Source: Circinella umbellata (taxonomy: Eukaryota > Mucoromycota > Mucoromycetes > Mucorales > Lichtheimiaceae). From it: a DNA stretch of 64,000 nt. Within the stretch, counting starts at the first letter, position 1. The number at the start of each line of letters is the position of its first letter. Both the position numbers and the translations under genes were made by a program. Where the stretch lies: assembly GCA_025093555.1 (NCBI GenBank), contig JAIWNF010000020.1, positions 310,001 to 374,000 of the forward strand, read 5' to 3'. Below the pieces are notes generated by a model that did not search any database, was not told where the DNA came from, and saw nothing but the letters and a program-made list of their open reading frames with translations. Of this stretch, positions 48,876 to 61,388 are shown piece after piece.

Positions 48876-49387
48876 TTTTGCTGCTGTGTTTGTTGTATAG
48901 TTAGGTTATGTATAAAGAAAAAAAAAGAAGAAGGGGTATTTCTTTTCTTTCTCTCTTTTGGTCTTATGATAGGTGTTTTTGATATTATAGTTGTAATATA
49001 TATTTATATGTATTAACGAGATATATATATATATATTAAAGAGAGCAAGAGAGAGAAAGGGAGAGACAGAGAAATAATAAAAAGATACGAAAGAAAAAAA
49101 AAAAGGAAAAAGTGATTTAAAAAAAAAGAAGAGAAAAAGGCAAGATCTGGGGGAAGGGGAGGAGGGGAGGATTGTGTGATGTGGTGGATGGTGCGTGAGT
49201 AAGTGAGTCGGGGGAGAAGCAAACTGACCCCTTTATTCTCTCTTTCTCTCTTTCGTTCTCTTTTTTTTTTCTTTTTTTTTCTAAAGTTTTAGAGCACGGG
49301 GTTCTTCGACTCACATGCATATAATAATAAAATAAAATAAAATGAATTATAAACACATATACATATATACATATATACAATATATAT
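48876..49387. promoter_or_regulatory. F-box gene promoter and PPR gene 3' flank
   Basis: A 512-bp spacer. Purine-rich runs on the plus strand (49030-49160) give a CT-rich tract upstream of the F-box start, and a CT-rich run lies at 49235-49285. Short AT microsatellites occur at 49020-49038 and 49355-49390. Confidence 0.4.
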
Positions 49388-51319
49388 TTACATGATACGA
49401 TCTTTTATTGTTGTATAGGCACGTCGTAATGCACCCGATTGAATTACAAACCCACTTGCTTCTAACTCTCTTACAACAATAGCTCCTGTGTTCCAATCAC
49501 GTCTACGAATACACTCATCCAACATCATCCCCCACGTATCCTTGGTTGGAGAACATTTATCTTTCCGCATTCGCACCAGGCATGTTATCGCGTCATCCAA
49601 TCGATCGTGATTCATGAACGCGCAGATAATGAAATGATAAGATGCCCGGTCTGGTCTCATATGATCACTCTTGAGTATGCTTTGGAAAGTCCACATGGCT
49701 TTGGTGAGATTATTGGTAGCAACATAGCCTTGTAATAAATTGGTGTAGGTATGAATTGTAGGCTTAAGATTATAAGGTGGCTTTCGCATTGCATCAATAG
49801 CATGCTCCGCTTCCGTCAATTGATGATTTTGAATAAATTTGCTAATCACTGCATTAAATGTATAAATATTCGGTTGCATCCCTGTTTTATGTAAAGAATC
49901 CAACATCTCTTGCGCTGTCCTTGGTTGCTTGTTGGCAAAAATGCCATCCAAAAGTGTTGTAAATGTTACTGTATCCGGTTCACATTTATATTTGTACATG
50001 TCAGAAATCACATCCAATGCTGACGAATAGTCAGCAATACGGATAAATCCTTTGAGTAAAGTATTGTATGTTACCATATCTGGTCGAATATGAGAAGCTA
50101 ACATCTGTTCATATAATACTTTGGCTGCTTCCACTTCTTTGTTAATGACCAGCCCATCAATCATTGTATTTAGAATCACGTCATTCACCGTCAGATTGGG
50201 ATCACGTTGGATAAGTTCAAATACTTGAAATGCTTTGTTCGCCATCCGTGACTTCAGATAGACCCGGATTAATTGGTTATAAATAAGTTCGTCTAATGGA
50301 TATCCACCTGTCACAGTATCCTTGATAATTTGTTCGGCTTGCGCAACATCACGTTTTGCGGCGTAAATGGCAAGCATACTAACACAAATAGCTCCACTCG
50401 GCTGCAGTCCGGCTTGGCGCATATCATCATAAATCATAGTTGCGTCGCGCGGTGATTTACCATCCAAAAACCCTTTAATTAGCACCTGATAAACTGATGT
50501 ATCTTCAACCTTTATTTTATTCTTGATAATATTGGCATAAATCCAACGCGCATCACCCAACATACGCTTATTAAATAAATGAATCAAATTACTCTTCAAT
50601 GTTTCGACATTATCAAACGCATATGTACTGATTAATTCACGTGCCTTCTTGCCAATAGTTGTATTGCGTGGCATACATCGATGCATTGTTCGTTGGAAAT
50701 CACGAATATCTGGATGAACACCCCATCGTCCATGTGCTTCTTTGATCAATTGAATAGCTTCTTTTTCCATATTAAGTTGTAAATAAGCGGCCAAAAGAAC
50801 ATTGAACGAGCCCACGCTTAACCGCAATTTGCTCTTTTGAAACGCATCTCCATTAAATGTATCCAAAATATCTTGATGACGGGCTTGATAAAGTTTGACC
50901 ATAAAATATTCATTATATTCCAAAATACTCCATTCGTATCCCAGCTCTTTCATGTTGTTTAGTGCTTCAAGTATACGATCTTCGGTTCCCCAGCGGTTCT
51001 TGCTATTGTTCCATAAATTCGATCGTAACTGAACAAAATCATGTCGACTGAGTTGACTGGAAAGACCGAGTTTTGTTATTTCTTCATAGCTGTTCCATAC
51101 GTCTTTGCTGCCTTGATTGAGTTTTTGTCGATAAGCTTGGATTCTAGGTTCATAACTTGTGGCTGTTGTTGCAGTTGTTGTGGTAATTGTTGGTGACGGC
51201 GCATTTACAGTATAACGTCTAAATAAAACGTTAGATCGAGCATTGTTATATTGTGCAGTTGAAATCGGGCATTTATTGTTGGGTCGTATTAATTGTATCA
51301 ATATTAAAGAACTACGCAT
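49388..51319 (-). CDS. Mitochondrial pentatricopeptide-repeat (PPR) protein
   Basis: A single exon. I place the start at 51319, giving 643 residues beginning MRSSLILIQLIRPNNK, an Arg/Leu-rich presequence suited to mitochondrial import; the open frame extends to 51661, but that extra sequence looks non-conserved. From about residue 180 on, 35-residue helical pairs repeat: VYQVLIKGFLDGKSPRDATM, NTMIDGLVINKEVEAAKVLY, YNTLLKGFIRIADYSSALDV, FTTLLDGIFANKQPRTAQEM, FNAVISKFIQNHQLTEAEHA and YTNLLQGYVATNNLTKAMWT. Position-5 Asn/Thr and the following D/N (PDMVTYNTLL, PDTVTFTTLL) fit the RNA-recognition code. PPR proteins bind organelle RNA to stabilise, process or translate it. The target is unknown. 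Confidence 0.92.
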   Translation of the reverse strand: MRSSLILIQLIRPNNKCPISTAQYNNARSNVLFRRYTVNAPSPTITTTTATTATSYEPRIQAYRQKLNQGSKDVWNSYEEITKLGLSSQLSRHDFVQLRSNLWNNSKNRWGTEDRILEALNNMKELGYEWSILEYNEYFMVKLYQARHQDILDTFNGDAFQKSKLRLSVGSFNVLLAAYLQLNMEKEAIQLIKEAHGRWGVHPDIRDFQRTMHRCMPRNTTIGKKARELISTYAFDNVETLKSNLIHLFNKRMLGDARWIYANIIKNKIKVEDTSVYQVLIKGFLDGKSPRDATMIYDDMRQAGLQPSGAICVSMLAIYAAKRDVAQAEQIIKDTVTGGYPLDELIYNQLIRVYLKSRMANKAFQVFELIQRDPNLTVNDVILNTMIDGLVINKEVEAAKVLYEQMLASHIRPDMVTYNTLLKGFIRIADYSSALDVISDMYKYKCEPDTVTFTTLLDGIFANKQPRTAQEMLDSLHKTGMQPNIYTFNAVISKFIQNHQLTEAEHAIDAMRKPPYNLKPTIHTYTNLLQGYVATNNLTKAMWTFQSILKSDHMRPDRASYHFIICAFMNHDRLDDAITCLVRMRKDKCSPTKDTWGMMLDECIRRRDWNTGAIVVRELEASGFVIQSGALRRAYTTIKDRIM

Positions 51320-53766
51320 TATAATGTCTATACTTTTTTCCAAGTGTTTTATTTTGAAGTCATGAAAGTGCTTGACCTGATAATTATTTGTTTTTAATAT
51401 TATCCAATTTACGTTCCGCTTTTTTCTTGATGAAGCTGTCAAATCCAAGAAAGCGGGAAATAGAAGCATATATGATGCCCACAAATCCATGATAGCAAAC
51501 GAATTGACACATTGAAGTCTTTTTTTTCGATTAAAGGATACTTTAACCGAATACTGGGATGATCGCTTACTACACTCAAGTAATGGAAAATAAAGGTACA
51601 AAGTAACCTGTTCATTTGTTCTCTCTACTTGAATTGTCATGATACTATTGATTCCTTGCATGTACGTAGTTACCTTTTTGCTTCATTTTTAATAATATTC
51701 ATACTTATAGTACAGTATAGTTAATGATTTGTTTTATTCAGCATTATTGATGCTAGCATATAATATTTGTATACAATCATATATACATATATGATGCTTT
51801 GATAAACTTGGTCCCACCAAAACTAATGTCAAATACGTGAAATATGAAAAAGACTAAATGGCATTGTATTACTTCTCTCAATTATCCAGTTCTGGCAATG
51901 ACTGTAGTGCCTTACAAATAAAGATATTTCGGCGAGAAAGGGATGATGTACTGTTTCTACAATAAAACCTCTTCCATTTTTATGCTATCACATATATTAT
52001 GTTTCCATTTTATACTGCAAATAAAACCAAATATTGTTATCTATAATAAAACCGAGAATCAAACACCATATTCTCAAAAAAGAAAAGTTTATAGCAACTG
52101 TGGATATATTTATTAAAGAAAAAATCATTAATTTTATGTGTAAAGGATTAAAAAGGTACTACGTAAGCTAATAAAATATCTGTGGAAGAATGTATTGAAA
52201 GAAGGAAAATGATAAGAGTGAGTTAAAAAAAATGCTTGACTATTTTATGTTCATAAGCTTAGTTCGACGATAAAATTCACCAATTCATATTTTATGACAT
52301 TAGGAGCAAATACAAAAAATATTGCGAAGGTATTAAAAAAATGGCTACGAACTTTACACGTAACAGGCAGACAAGACAATACACGCTTTATAAAAGAGTG
52401 TTTGATTTATTCTTAAATATACACAGTGGAACGATTAAATAAAATATTAAGTTTGAACCAGACAAGAGAATACTTTTCTAATCGATATCCCCCTTCTACG
52501 AAAATTTAAGTAACTTTTTGTTTGTGAGCTAATATAAAGGTAGTACAGAATTTAAAATGACATGATGAATCACTTAAAGAAGAGCTAAAGTAAGATTTGT
52601 GACAACGACTAAAGTAATCAAATCTGTTGAGAGTTGGTTATTAAAAAAATACTTTAAATCTGACAGCGACACTGGAAAGCTACCATAGTTATGTACCGCC
52701 GACGATCAGTTTTAACCAATATAATGCATTTAAATTCTCATACCTGATTTTTAAACTCACACCACCCATAAATATTGAGCTTAGAAAATGCATGAAAACA
52801 AGTTTTTTTTCCCATCTGACTGAAAAATAATAGATAGTAGTAACATTTGAACTTATAAGTAGTTCCAATTGAATAATTATTTCTCTAGTCTCGCCACTAT
52901 TTTGATGTACTATTTATTGATTAATACACGCTTTATGATACGGTTATTTATAACTTACTCTTTTTTCCAGAGATAAAACAAAATAAAGAATATAATTTTC
53001 ATTGTCGTCCAGGTAACATTTCTTCATGGTGATACTATTGGTTCCTGTAGGTTACTATTGATTTCTACACCTACCCACCCCTGAAATTGTTTGTGTAATA
53101 ATTCTTACATGGGTAACTCTAATGCTTGTTCTTCACTGCAGGTTGTCGTACTATTAAGGTCCGCAGGTCATTCCTAATTGTTACACCAGATGAACACGCC
53201 GCCTGTCACCAAGAAAAATGTCACGCCCCCCTTGACTGTGAGAGCTATTATCCACACTATAGCAATTATATCTTGATCAAGGCTGTTGTGTTTCAAAATA
53301 CTATTCTGTAGAATTAGAAACATTTTTTCTCTTATGTATAAAATGAGAAGGAAACCACTTTTCCGTTTTTTTCAAAAGGAGGAATAATACATAAAGAAAA
53401 TATTTAGGGGAGAGATAAGTAAAAAGCAATAAAAGGCGGGAGAAGAGCGGGGGATGAATCAACATGACAGTGTTGAACAGATCTCCAGCATTACATTTTT
53501 TTTTTATTCATGCACTCTTATTTCTTCTAATCCCGCGAGGTTTTCAAGTAGAACTTCAGTTTTCACACACAAATCATTTTTCTTCTTTTCTCTTTTCTTT
53601 CATTTTTCCCTCACACACACACACACCAACAAAGTCATTAAGTTTTTGACCTATTACATTTCTGTTTTTCAACTGTTTTTCTCTTTTTCTGCTTCATCGA
53701 CACATTCTTCCTTTTTTTTTTTTTTTTTTTTCTTTTGTTGATTTATTTTTTTCTTGAAAATTTATA
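51320..53766. other. Spacer between divergent PPR and VTS1-like genes
   Basis: About 2.4 kb. A piece at 53141-53309 is locally more GC-rich and coding-like: it follows a CTTCACTGCAG acceptor and encodes CRTIKVRRSFLIVTPDEHAA and CHQEKCHAPLDC before a stop. No second exon could be joined. CT-rich and poly-T tracts at 53480-53760 precede the VTS1-like start. Confidence 0.4.
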
Positions 53767-55768
53767 ATGGATTTCATGTCGGCTGGTTCCTTTGTGAATT
53801 CAAATCTTATGAGACCGAGAAGTCATGGTAACCTAGCAATATTTTCGAAAAGAGTAACTTTGTTTACTTTTCATTTCATTTCACTAAATGATTGTTACTC
53901 ATTGAAATATACTATATATACATATAGTCAATAGTCTTTCGGGTATTAGTGAATGGCAAGAGTATGATCAAAAATTATCTGATATTGCAACAGCCACTTT
54001 AGATCAGGTAAGTAATATATAGCTGTATTACGTATATAGAAATGCGGCGCAAGCCGATCTAACAGTTAAAGCGAGACGTTCATATTATCTTGATCTGACT
54101 ATTTCATCTATTTATATTACATATCGTGGATAATCTTCCTCTTTTACCTTTCGGTTGCTTTCTACCCCTATTTTGAATTATGTTAAGCGTTTTGCAGATG
54201 ATCTTAAGCACGTGGACCATTGGTACGGGCTATTAGCAGATACAGAACAAATGGCCGTTCTTTATTCATTATTACAGCATTGTTCGCAAAATAATGCCCG
54301 ATTTTTTATTATGGTTTTGCAACAAATGATTGATAGGCGTCACCCTCGTTCTAGGACGTCGGATCTCATTGGTAAGGAGATTGAGAAAGGCTGAGAAAAA
54401 ATGTCTTTACTTTTATAAATATGTATATTGATGGAGGAGAGGAAGTAAGAGAGAAAGAGTAGGAATTTATGCTTCGATCATTCTTTTCAAGCAAAGAGAG
54501 ATTGGGAAGGATTGGATTATAAACGTAATATTTAAATATGTTTATTGTCTGTGGAGTGAAGGAGTGATCTTTTTTTTTTTTGAGAAGACAAAGAGTTAAA
54601 AAAGAGAAAAATTCCCTTGGGTGCTATTTTAATACCAAAAGAAAGATTACTTGTTAAAATATTCTATACATTTATATATTAGTGGAAGACCACCATCGCC
54701 CCTATCCAATGACGCATTCATCAGGTGCCTTGAATAATCGTCATTCGATTGCTTTTGGGGATAGCCCGCCTAATTTATTTTCACCCCTGTTTGGATCAAG
54801 TGTTGCTGCTCCTGCTTCTGCTACTGTTCCTTCTCATCCTGCTCCTACCTTATCATCATCATCAGCATCATCTCAACAGCAACAACAACAACAACAAAGA
54901 CCTCGATCTGTGATCGATAATTCTTCAACATTCTTAACCCCGGCCTGGAACCAAATCAGTACATCCAATAAATCAGTGATAGGTGATCGCAGGAAGATTG
55001 CACGTCCAAAATCAGCGGATGTATCGACATGGTGGGATCCATCCAGATCACATCAACATAGTTTAGCTGCTATTACTACTAGTAGTAATATTCCTGGTAC
55101 CGTACCAGAGGCAGATGAGCAGCAACAAGTACGTCAGGAATGGCAAAAGCAAGATGGAAAGACTACAATAGGATCTTCGTTATCATATATTGATAGAGAG
55201 TCATTAAGTAGTGGGCAGAGTAGTGATACATCTATAGCAACACCACCACAAAATACAGCGGTTTCAGCAGCTACAACCATCTCAACCACAACCACAGCAA
55301 CACAAATCCCATCCTCGTCTGTATCTTCGTCTCGCAAATTACCTAAAACACCCAAAGAGAAAAGATCAAGTGATACCATTGATATGGAATTGGTTAAGGG
55401 TTAGTATCCTATGGAAGACTACGGGCATTAGATGTATATATCCATACAAGTAAACCTAATTATATTGTTAATATTTAGATATTCCTGCATTTCTTAAATC
55501 ATTACGACTTCATAAATATAACCAAATATTTGAATCAATGAAATGGCAAGACATGATTAAATTATCCAATGAAGAACTAGAAGCAAAAGGGGTGGCAGCA
55601 CTTGGAGCACGACGAAAAATGTTGAATGTTTTTGAAAACATACGAATGCATTGCGATACTAACGTAAGTACCCTTTTACTTCTCTGTGACTTTTGGTAAT
55701 AGATATAATATATGATGGTGCTTATTTTTGGTTCTACAATTTATAAAATATAGAATATTCCGTTCTGA
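53767..55768 (+). CDS. VTS1: Vts1/Smaug-type SAM-domain RNA-binding protein
   Basis: Six exons in phase: 53767-53827, 53928-54007, 54188-54371, 54683-55399, 55479-55663 and 55754-55768, giving 413 residues. The N-terminal block ISEWQEYDQKLSDIATATLD, HWYGLLADTEQMAVLYSLLQ and FFIMVLQQMIDRRHPR matches the conserved helical region of fungal Vts1. The middle is Ser, Gln and Thr-rich with DVSTWWDP. The C-terminal SAM domain is complete: DIPAFLKSLRLHKYNQIFES, MKWQDMIKLSNEELEAKGVA and ALGARRKMLNVFENIR. Such SAM domains bind hairpin Smaug recognition elements in mRNA and recruit the Ccr4-Not deadenylase, causing decay. The last exon adds only NIPF; that join is the least certain. Confidence 0.9.
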
Positions 55769-56094
55769 TAACTAAACATTTTTCTACTGTGTTTAACTTT
55801 TGTCTGTGTCTGTCATATATCTATAACATGGTTTAAACTTTTGGATGATAATCTTCTTTCACCCTTTTAATATTATCTATTTTTTTCTTTCAACGTAGTA
55901 AATTGATTTTACTATCCCCAACATATTCCTCATCATCTTCACCATAGTCCCCATATTTAATAAGCTGAAATATAAATCATGTGTGTACGTGTGTGTTTAG
56001 GTGTGTTGAATCCGTGTTATAATTTATGTTGTCAGGAAAAATGTAAAAAGAAACGTTTATTTCTCGAAATATTGAAAGATGATAGATAATACGT
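55769..56094. other. Convergent 3' flanks
   Basis: A 326-bp AT-rich spacer between the VTS1-like and RPL29 genes. No other feature. Confidence 0.5.
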
Positions 56095-56471
56095 TTAAGC
56101 CTTGCCAGCAGCCTTGGCGATCAAAGCCTTTTGGGTACCCTTCTTAGCGAAACGTTGGTTACGGAGGAACTTAGCATCCACCTATTTAAGTATGTAAAAA
56201 AGATGTATTAATTATTAATGTCATATACGCTAAAAAATAAAATGGCGCGCTTTTCTTTAAAACAAGATTATTGTAATACATACACCCTTAAGCGAGGGGT
56301 AACGGTGTTGCTTGGGCTTCTTAATACCATTACGGTGAGCCTTGCTGTCTATAAAGTTATTTTAAAAAACTAATGTGTCAATAATTTAACTTGTCATCGT
56401 TTTTCGTATCAAAAGAATTGAGATTTCATTTTACTTTGGTTGTGGTTGGTGTGGTTCTTAGACTTGGCCAT
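56095..56471 (-). CDS. RPL29: 60S ribosomal protein L29 (eL29)
   Basis: Three exons, 56471-56435, 56348-56284 and 56181-56095, give 62 residues, normal for the family. The sequence shows the whole eL29 pattern: MAKSKNHTNHNQ, then KAHRNGIKKPKQHRYPSLKG, VDAKFLRNQRFAKKGTQKAL and a short basic Ala/Lys tail. The protein lies on the surface of the large ribosomal subunit near the subunit interface. Donors are GTAAAA and GTATGT. The gene is too short and split to be seen as one open frame. High expression is expected for a ribosomal protein. Confidence 0.96.
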
Positions 56472-58105
56472 TTTCTAAAAACGTTAAAATATCAATCAAT
56501 CAGTTTTTCTCATTCATCTCATAATTCATCCATCCATCCATCTATCCATCTGATGGATTTTTCTTTTTTTTTTTCGATTTCGCTTTGTATAATTATTACA
56601 TACTCTTGATCAACGGATGCAAATGAACGGAAGAGCTTATTGCTTATGATCCCTCTCTAAAAATGCCTCACCCAGACCGGGATTCCAAATTTGGAAATTC
56701 AGGTTAGTTTAACATCACACAATGCTATTGTCAGTGAGCATAAAAGAAAAAAGTCATATCAGAAATGTAAACTGAACAATAATAATAGATCACTAAAGCC
56801 AATTACGTTTATTTTAATTACTAGTTTTTTGAATAAATAATGATATTATGAACAAAAATGTAATTCTATAACTGGTGGTCGAGGATTATTGGTTACGTAA
56901 TGTCACTTATAATTATTTATAGTGTGGTTAATATCATGCAGACCTTATTACACTCTATTGAATTATTTTCATATCTATATGGTGTAAGAAAAGTAATAAC
57001 TGTATCGCTTCAAAATTATATTACAAATAGCTATTTCTTACAAACAGTTTTTTTTTGTTCCTTTACGGGGGATTGGCAGCAAATTTGCAACAAGTGAGAA
57101 TCGCCATATTCTCCTACGTATATTATCAGTAATAAAACACTTACGTACGTACAATACATGCGTTGTTTATTGTATACTTCCTTTTTATTTTGCATTATAT
57201 ATTGCTCTTTCTTTTGTATCCGTTGTTTTTAAATGTGGTATAGATATAGTCACATCATATATATGGATGAATACGTACATACGTATAATCAAACAGAATT
57301 TCATGCTATCATACTTTTTGGAAGTGAATAGATCTTTCTGTAGGTATTCTTTTATTTATAGGAGAAGCTATAACTTATTAACAGCCAGGAAACGAACAAT
57401 TAGAAAGAATATACCACTGGTATATATTAAAGATAATCAAAGGACTTGATCAATTTTTCAAACTAACATATCTATACAAGATAATTGTGCCAAATCGCTC
57501 TATCTTCTCTTGGTTACTTAAAGAGACGCGAGGATCTAGCATGTTGGTAGTACTATGGTAAGTCTCCATCAGAGTAAAAAATTAAGTGTCGAAGGAGAGC
57601 GCAGCATTCTAAATGTTTAATTATAGTATGTCTTTATACTTACATATTTTATCATTGTATGATAAAAAACTAAATGTTCATTTAAATTTGATATTTCAGG
57701 ACATCGATTAAGTTATATATCTATAGATTCAAGAGTGGTAAATCGAAACCTTTCATTGGATTGCCTATAATGTAATTACTACAGTGAATCATAACCTCAC
57801 TAAAAAGTTACATTACCAAAAAATCTATAGACATTAGTTAGTTAACTTGTATGCCTTGTAGTTTTTTCCGGATTCTATTCCATCTTTGTTTCTTTTTTCT
57901 CCTTACGTATTGTTGAAATTAGTATTTTTTTGAAGGTAAATGGTATTTGTAACAAAGACACACACAGTAACATTTTTGTTATAATTCTTTGACACATAAT
58001 GAAAACCAAAACGCATGGGACTGTTCATTTTGTTGAAAACAAAATCTGTAGCATAGTTTATTTTCGATATGATGCAACACCTTGAAACGTCCAGTGTAAG
58101 TTGCG
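56472..58105. other. Gene-free spacer upstream of RPL29
   Basis: About 1.6 kb of AT-rich DNA, including a CATC repeat near 56525-56555 just upstream of RPL29. Frames at 56900 and 57267 have no support. Confidence 0.4.
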
Positions 58106-58813
58106 TACTCAGTAATTTTTCGTTAAACTGGTACTCGATATATGTGATGATTTGTACCGGTTTAGCAAATTGGAATGCAGCTAGTTCTAATATGTAGAGT
58201 ATACTGAAAAAATAACTATAATCAAATCAAGCTGTACGGATAAGATAAAAGTAAATAGTTCATATAATGGAGCTTTGCTACTACAAGCTAATCTTTTAGT
58301 GATAAAAATGATAATAGTGTATTCATTAAATAGTGATGATGAATCAGAGACTGGATTAATAATGAATTTACAACAAAATGTGTTTAACATGGACCTTGGT
58401 TAGCAGTCGAATAAATGAGTAAAAACGAATTGTATCAACAACATAATTACATATGCAATGGTGATGAACAAGTACATGACAAAGTTGAAAAGAAGTACAT
58501 ATGTACGCAGATGAGAAAAAAGAGAAAAGCATCTATGTGAAGTTGGCGAAAAAGAGACACTGTTATCAGCAAGATGTTGAGAAGCTTTCTCTTGACGACA
58601 AGAATGATTTGTGTATTTTTAAGTGCTATGAAAACAAAGTATCCAGCTGAAAACAAAGGGAAGAGCTGGGATGAGATTAAAGGAAGGCTGTATTACTGAT
58701 TTTACCAATAAAAAGACTAATATTATATAAAATAAAATAAAATAATACTATTATAAACCCTGTAAACATTTAGGAAAGCTCACCGGATACCGGTTCAACG
58801 AAAAATTGCTGTA
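58106..58813. mobile_element. Tc1/mariner-like element copy 2, inverted relative to copy 1
   Basis: The left end (CAGTAATTTTTCGTTAAACT at 58110) and right end (reverse complement CAGCAATTTTTCGTTGAACC, ending 58811, then TA) match the ends of the element at 24616-25309. The interior also matches in reverse orientation. An ATG frame at 58501-58650 encodes 49 residues ending in VEKLSLDDKNDLCIFKCYEN plus KVSS, the counterpart of the peptide in copy 1. Upstream of that frame a one-base change breaks the longer version. No transposase is seen. Confidence 0.8.
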
Positions 58814-59750
58814 ACTAAGAATTTTTCAAAAATAGAGGTTGGCTGTACCCATCCCCCTTCTTTTACTGGGTTGTCGCCGTCATATAAAAAACAATGAGAG
58901 CCATACTAGTAACATTAGTCGACAAATTATAAAATGCTTGACGCCCACACCAAAAAAATTCAGCCACCAGGTTGAACAATTCAACTGCCAAATTGAAAAT
59001 ACATCACGCGCCATGTTAAAAAAAACCAACTCCTGAAAATGATTCAGCAGCAAAAATCCTGTAAATACATGTCTCGTTATTGTACAATCATTCATATTTA
59101 ACTCCTTTCTCATAATAGGTTAGCGCCAAAGAAATTTTGTAATATAAAAGCAAAGAGTATTGTACGTATTTATGTTAGAATCACGATATTAAACGAGCAA
59201 CAAGGAAAACGTGTGAAGATCACTTTTTTTTTAGCAGAATTAAGAACCATACATACCTTATTTTTTGCATGATAATATAGTTGAGAACAGAGTAAATTGC
59301 TCTGTGACCCCGCGTGATAGTTGAAGTAAATGATACATCAAACGAAAAAGTAATGCAATGATGTTTCCTTATGAAATACATAAAGTGATGCCACTTTGTT
59401 GCGCGGCATAAACTTTATACTGTCAATGTAAGGTTATCGTATAACGATCTAAAAAATGCTTTATCAAACCATAATAGTTCTAGATCGAACCATGAGTTTT
59501 CTATTCTTTTTATTGTAAGTTATGAGCGACACCAAAAAAATTCAATTTGCTTGAATAGAATTTATACAACTAATTTTATATTTATCATACAAGCTATCAA
59601 ATAATGGTCATGTTTTGCTTGCCAAAAATAATTAGAGAGCCTTTTTAACTTTTTCTTGGAACCTGAGAAAATACAATTAAATTTTTCATATCACGAAACC
59701 ATGGACAACGACTTCTTCCTTTTGTTAGCCTATAACAGCTAAGCATCACT
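58814..59750. other. Spacer upstream of the saccharopine-dehydrogenase-like gene
   Basis: About 940 bp of AT-rich DNA. The last 100 bp contain a short CT run (CTTCTTCCTTTTG near 59710) before the start. Frames at 58839-59113 overlap on both strands and are not supported. Confidence 0.4.
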
Positions 59751-61388
59751 ATGGCTACCAATGATAATAATAAATACGACATTACTGTTTTTGGAGCAAC
59801 AGGTTTAACTGGTAGTCACATTGTTGAACATGTAATTGAGCTTTCTGCGTCACAACCAGAAATGTATTTTCATGGTTTTCATTGGGCCATTGCAGGACGC
59901 AATGAACAACAGATGCAACAACTCATACAAAAATACATGACTAAATACCCCAGTGCTACTATACCCGAACCTGACATTCTTGTTGCTAATGTTATGCGAC
60001 GAGACACTTTGAATGCCATGGCAAAACAATCTAAGGTCGTTATTAACGCTGTTGGACCTTTTCGTTTTATGGGCGAATATGTTGTTCGTTCTTGCGTTGA
60101 AAACAACTGCGACTATGTTGATGTTACAGGTTTGTTTTTGTATTGTTTCTATATCTACTTTTTGGAAACTACGATTGATTAAAACTCGCTGTATTGATAT
60201 TACTATTATAAAATAGGCGAACCTGAGTTTGTTGAACGAATGCAAAGAACATATCATGATCAAGCACGTAAAAATAATACAACTATTGTTCATTGTTGCG
60301 GATTCGATAGTGTAAGTATAGAATGGTCTTGTATATTTAATAAGTAGCTTTGCTTACAGTTCAATTTTGTTTACAAAACAGGTGCCCGCAGATATAGGGT
60401 CACTTTATGTCAAAGAGTTATATCAAGAAAAAGGATGGTCGCCAGTACATATTGAAATGTTTTTAAGAATTTATCATGGAGAAGCAGGAATACATGGCGG
60501 GTTTGCTACCTACGAATCAGCAGGTAAAACAAGATACGAAAGAGAGAATGAGAGAGAGTGGTTACTATGGATAAAATTAGAAGAAAAAACGAGCCCACTT
60601 TGCTAAAATTATTATAATGGCCTCTTTTTTTTTTGGGGGGGGGGGCTATAAAATATCCAGTACATGGCGTTGGTAGTGCTGAACTTTTAAGAGAGATTCG
60701 TAAAGTATCGGGTCTAGCCAAATTACCTCGACCAGGTCCACAACTCAAATTGAAAAAAGGAGTTAGTTACAATCATGATATGCAAATGTACACGATCCCA
60801 TTTCCAGGTGCCGATACCAGTGTTGTTCGACTCTCACAGCAGCTACTTGTAAGTGGTCAAGCTGAGCCACCAACCAATTCATCAAGTAACCCTTCTCAAA
60901 ATAAGAATGTTATGCCCCCAACTGTTCAATTTGCAGCTTATATGTTACTACCTACCTTTTGGATCATGCTTCAAGTATGCTTCTATGGTTTGCTTTTTTC
61001 ATTCCTGGCAACAACACCTTGGGGACGTAACTTGCTTTTGAAACATCCAGAATTTTTTTCAAAGGGTATATTCTCGAAACAAAACCCAACAAACGAACAA
61101 CTGAGACAAACAAGCTTTGAAATCACTTTGCTTACCAAGGGCTATCAAACTAAAACCATTCCAGTTGATAATCATGAGCCTGATTGCCATGTTAAAGTGA
61201 TGATACGAGGCCCAGAACCAGGTTATATTGGTACCCCTCGAATAGTCCTACAATGTGCTTTAGCTTTGTTACATGGGAAAAAAAAGGGTCAGGTCCCTGT
61301 CGGTGTACTGACACCAAGTGCGGCGTTCTGGAACACGGATTTATTAAAACGGTTGCCTTCTGTTGATATTACTTTTGAAGAAGTGTAA
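59751..61388 (+). CDS. Saccharopine-dehydrogenase-like oxidoreductase (SCCPDH family)
   Basis: Four exons, 59751-60129, 60217-60311, 60382-60523 and 60661-61388, give 447 residues. An N-terminal Rossmann fold is clear: YDITVFGATGLTGSHIVEHV (GxTGxTG dinucleotide loop), then the IAGRNEQQMQQL turn and VVINAVGPFRFMGEYVVRSC, VDVTGEPEFVERM and IVHCCGFDSVPADIGSLYV. A hydrophobic segment near residue 300 (MLLPTFWIMLQVCFYGLLFS) fits the membrane or lipid-droplet helix of this family. The C-terminus has the typical GALL-like LLHGKK and GVLTPSAAFWNTDLLKRLP. The family resembles lysine-pathway saccharopine dehydrogenase but usually lacks that activity; the true substrate is unknown. The last intron contains a poly-T/poly-G run, and its acceptor TATCCAG at 60660 restores ESAVHGVGSAELL. 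Confidence 0.92.

Noticed and set aside
51320..51661. Longer N-terminus of the PPR protein
   Set aside because: The extra 114 codons have no PPR-like or targeting character. The ATG at 51319 gives a proper mitochondrial presequence.
60633..60660. Poly-G start codon and apparent frameshift in the SCCPDH-like gene
   Set aside because: The acceptor TATCCAG at 60660 skips the poly-G run and restores the family sequence in frame.
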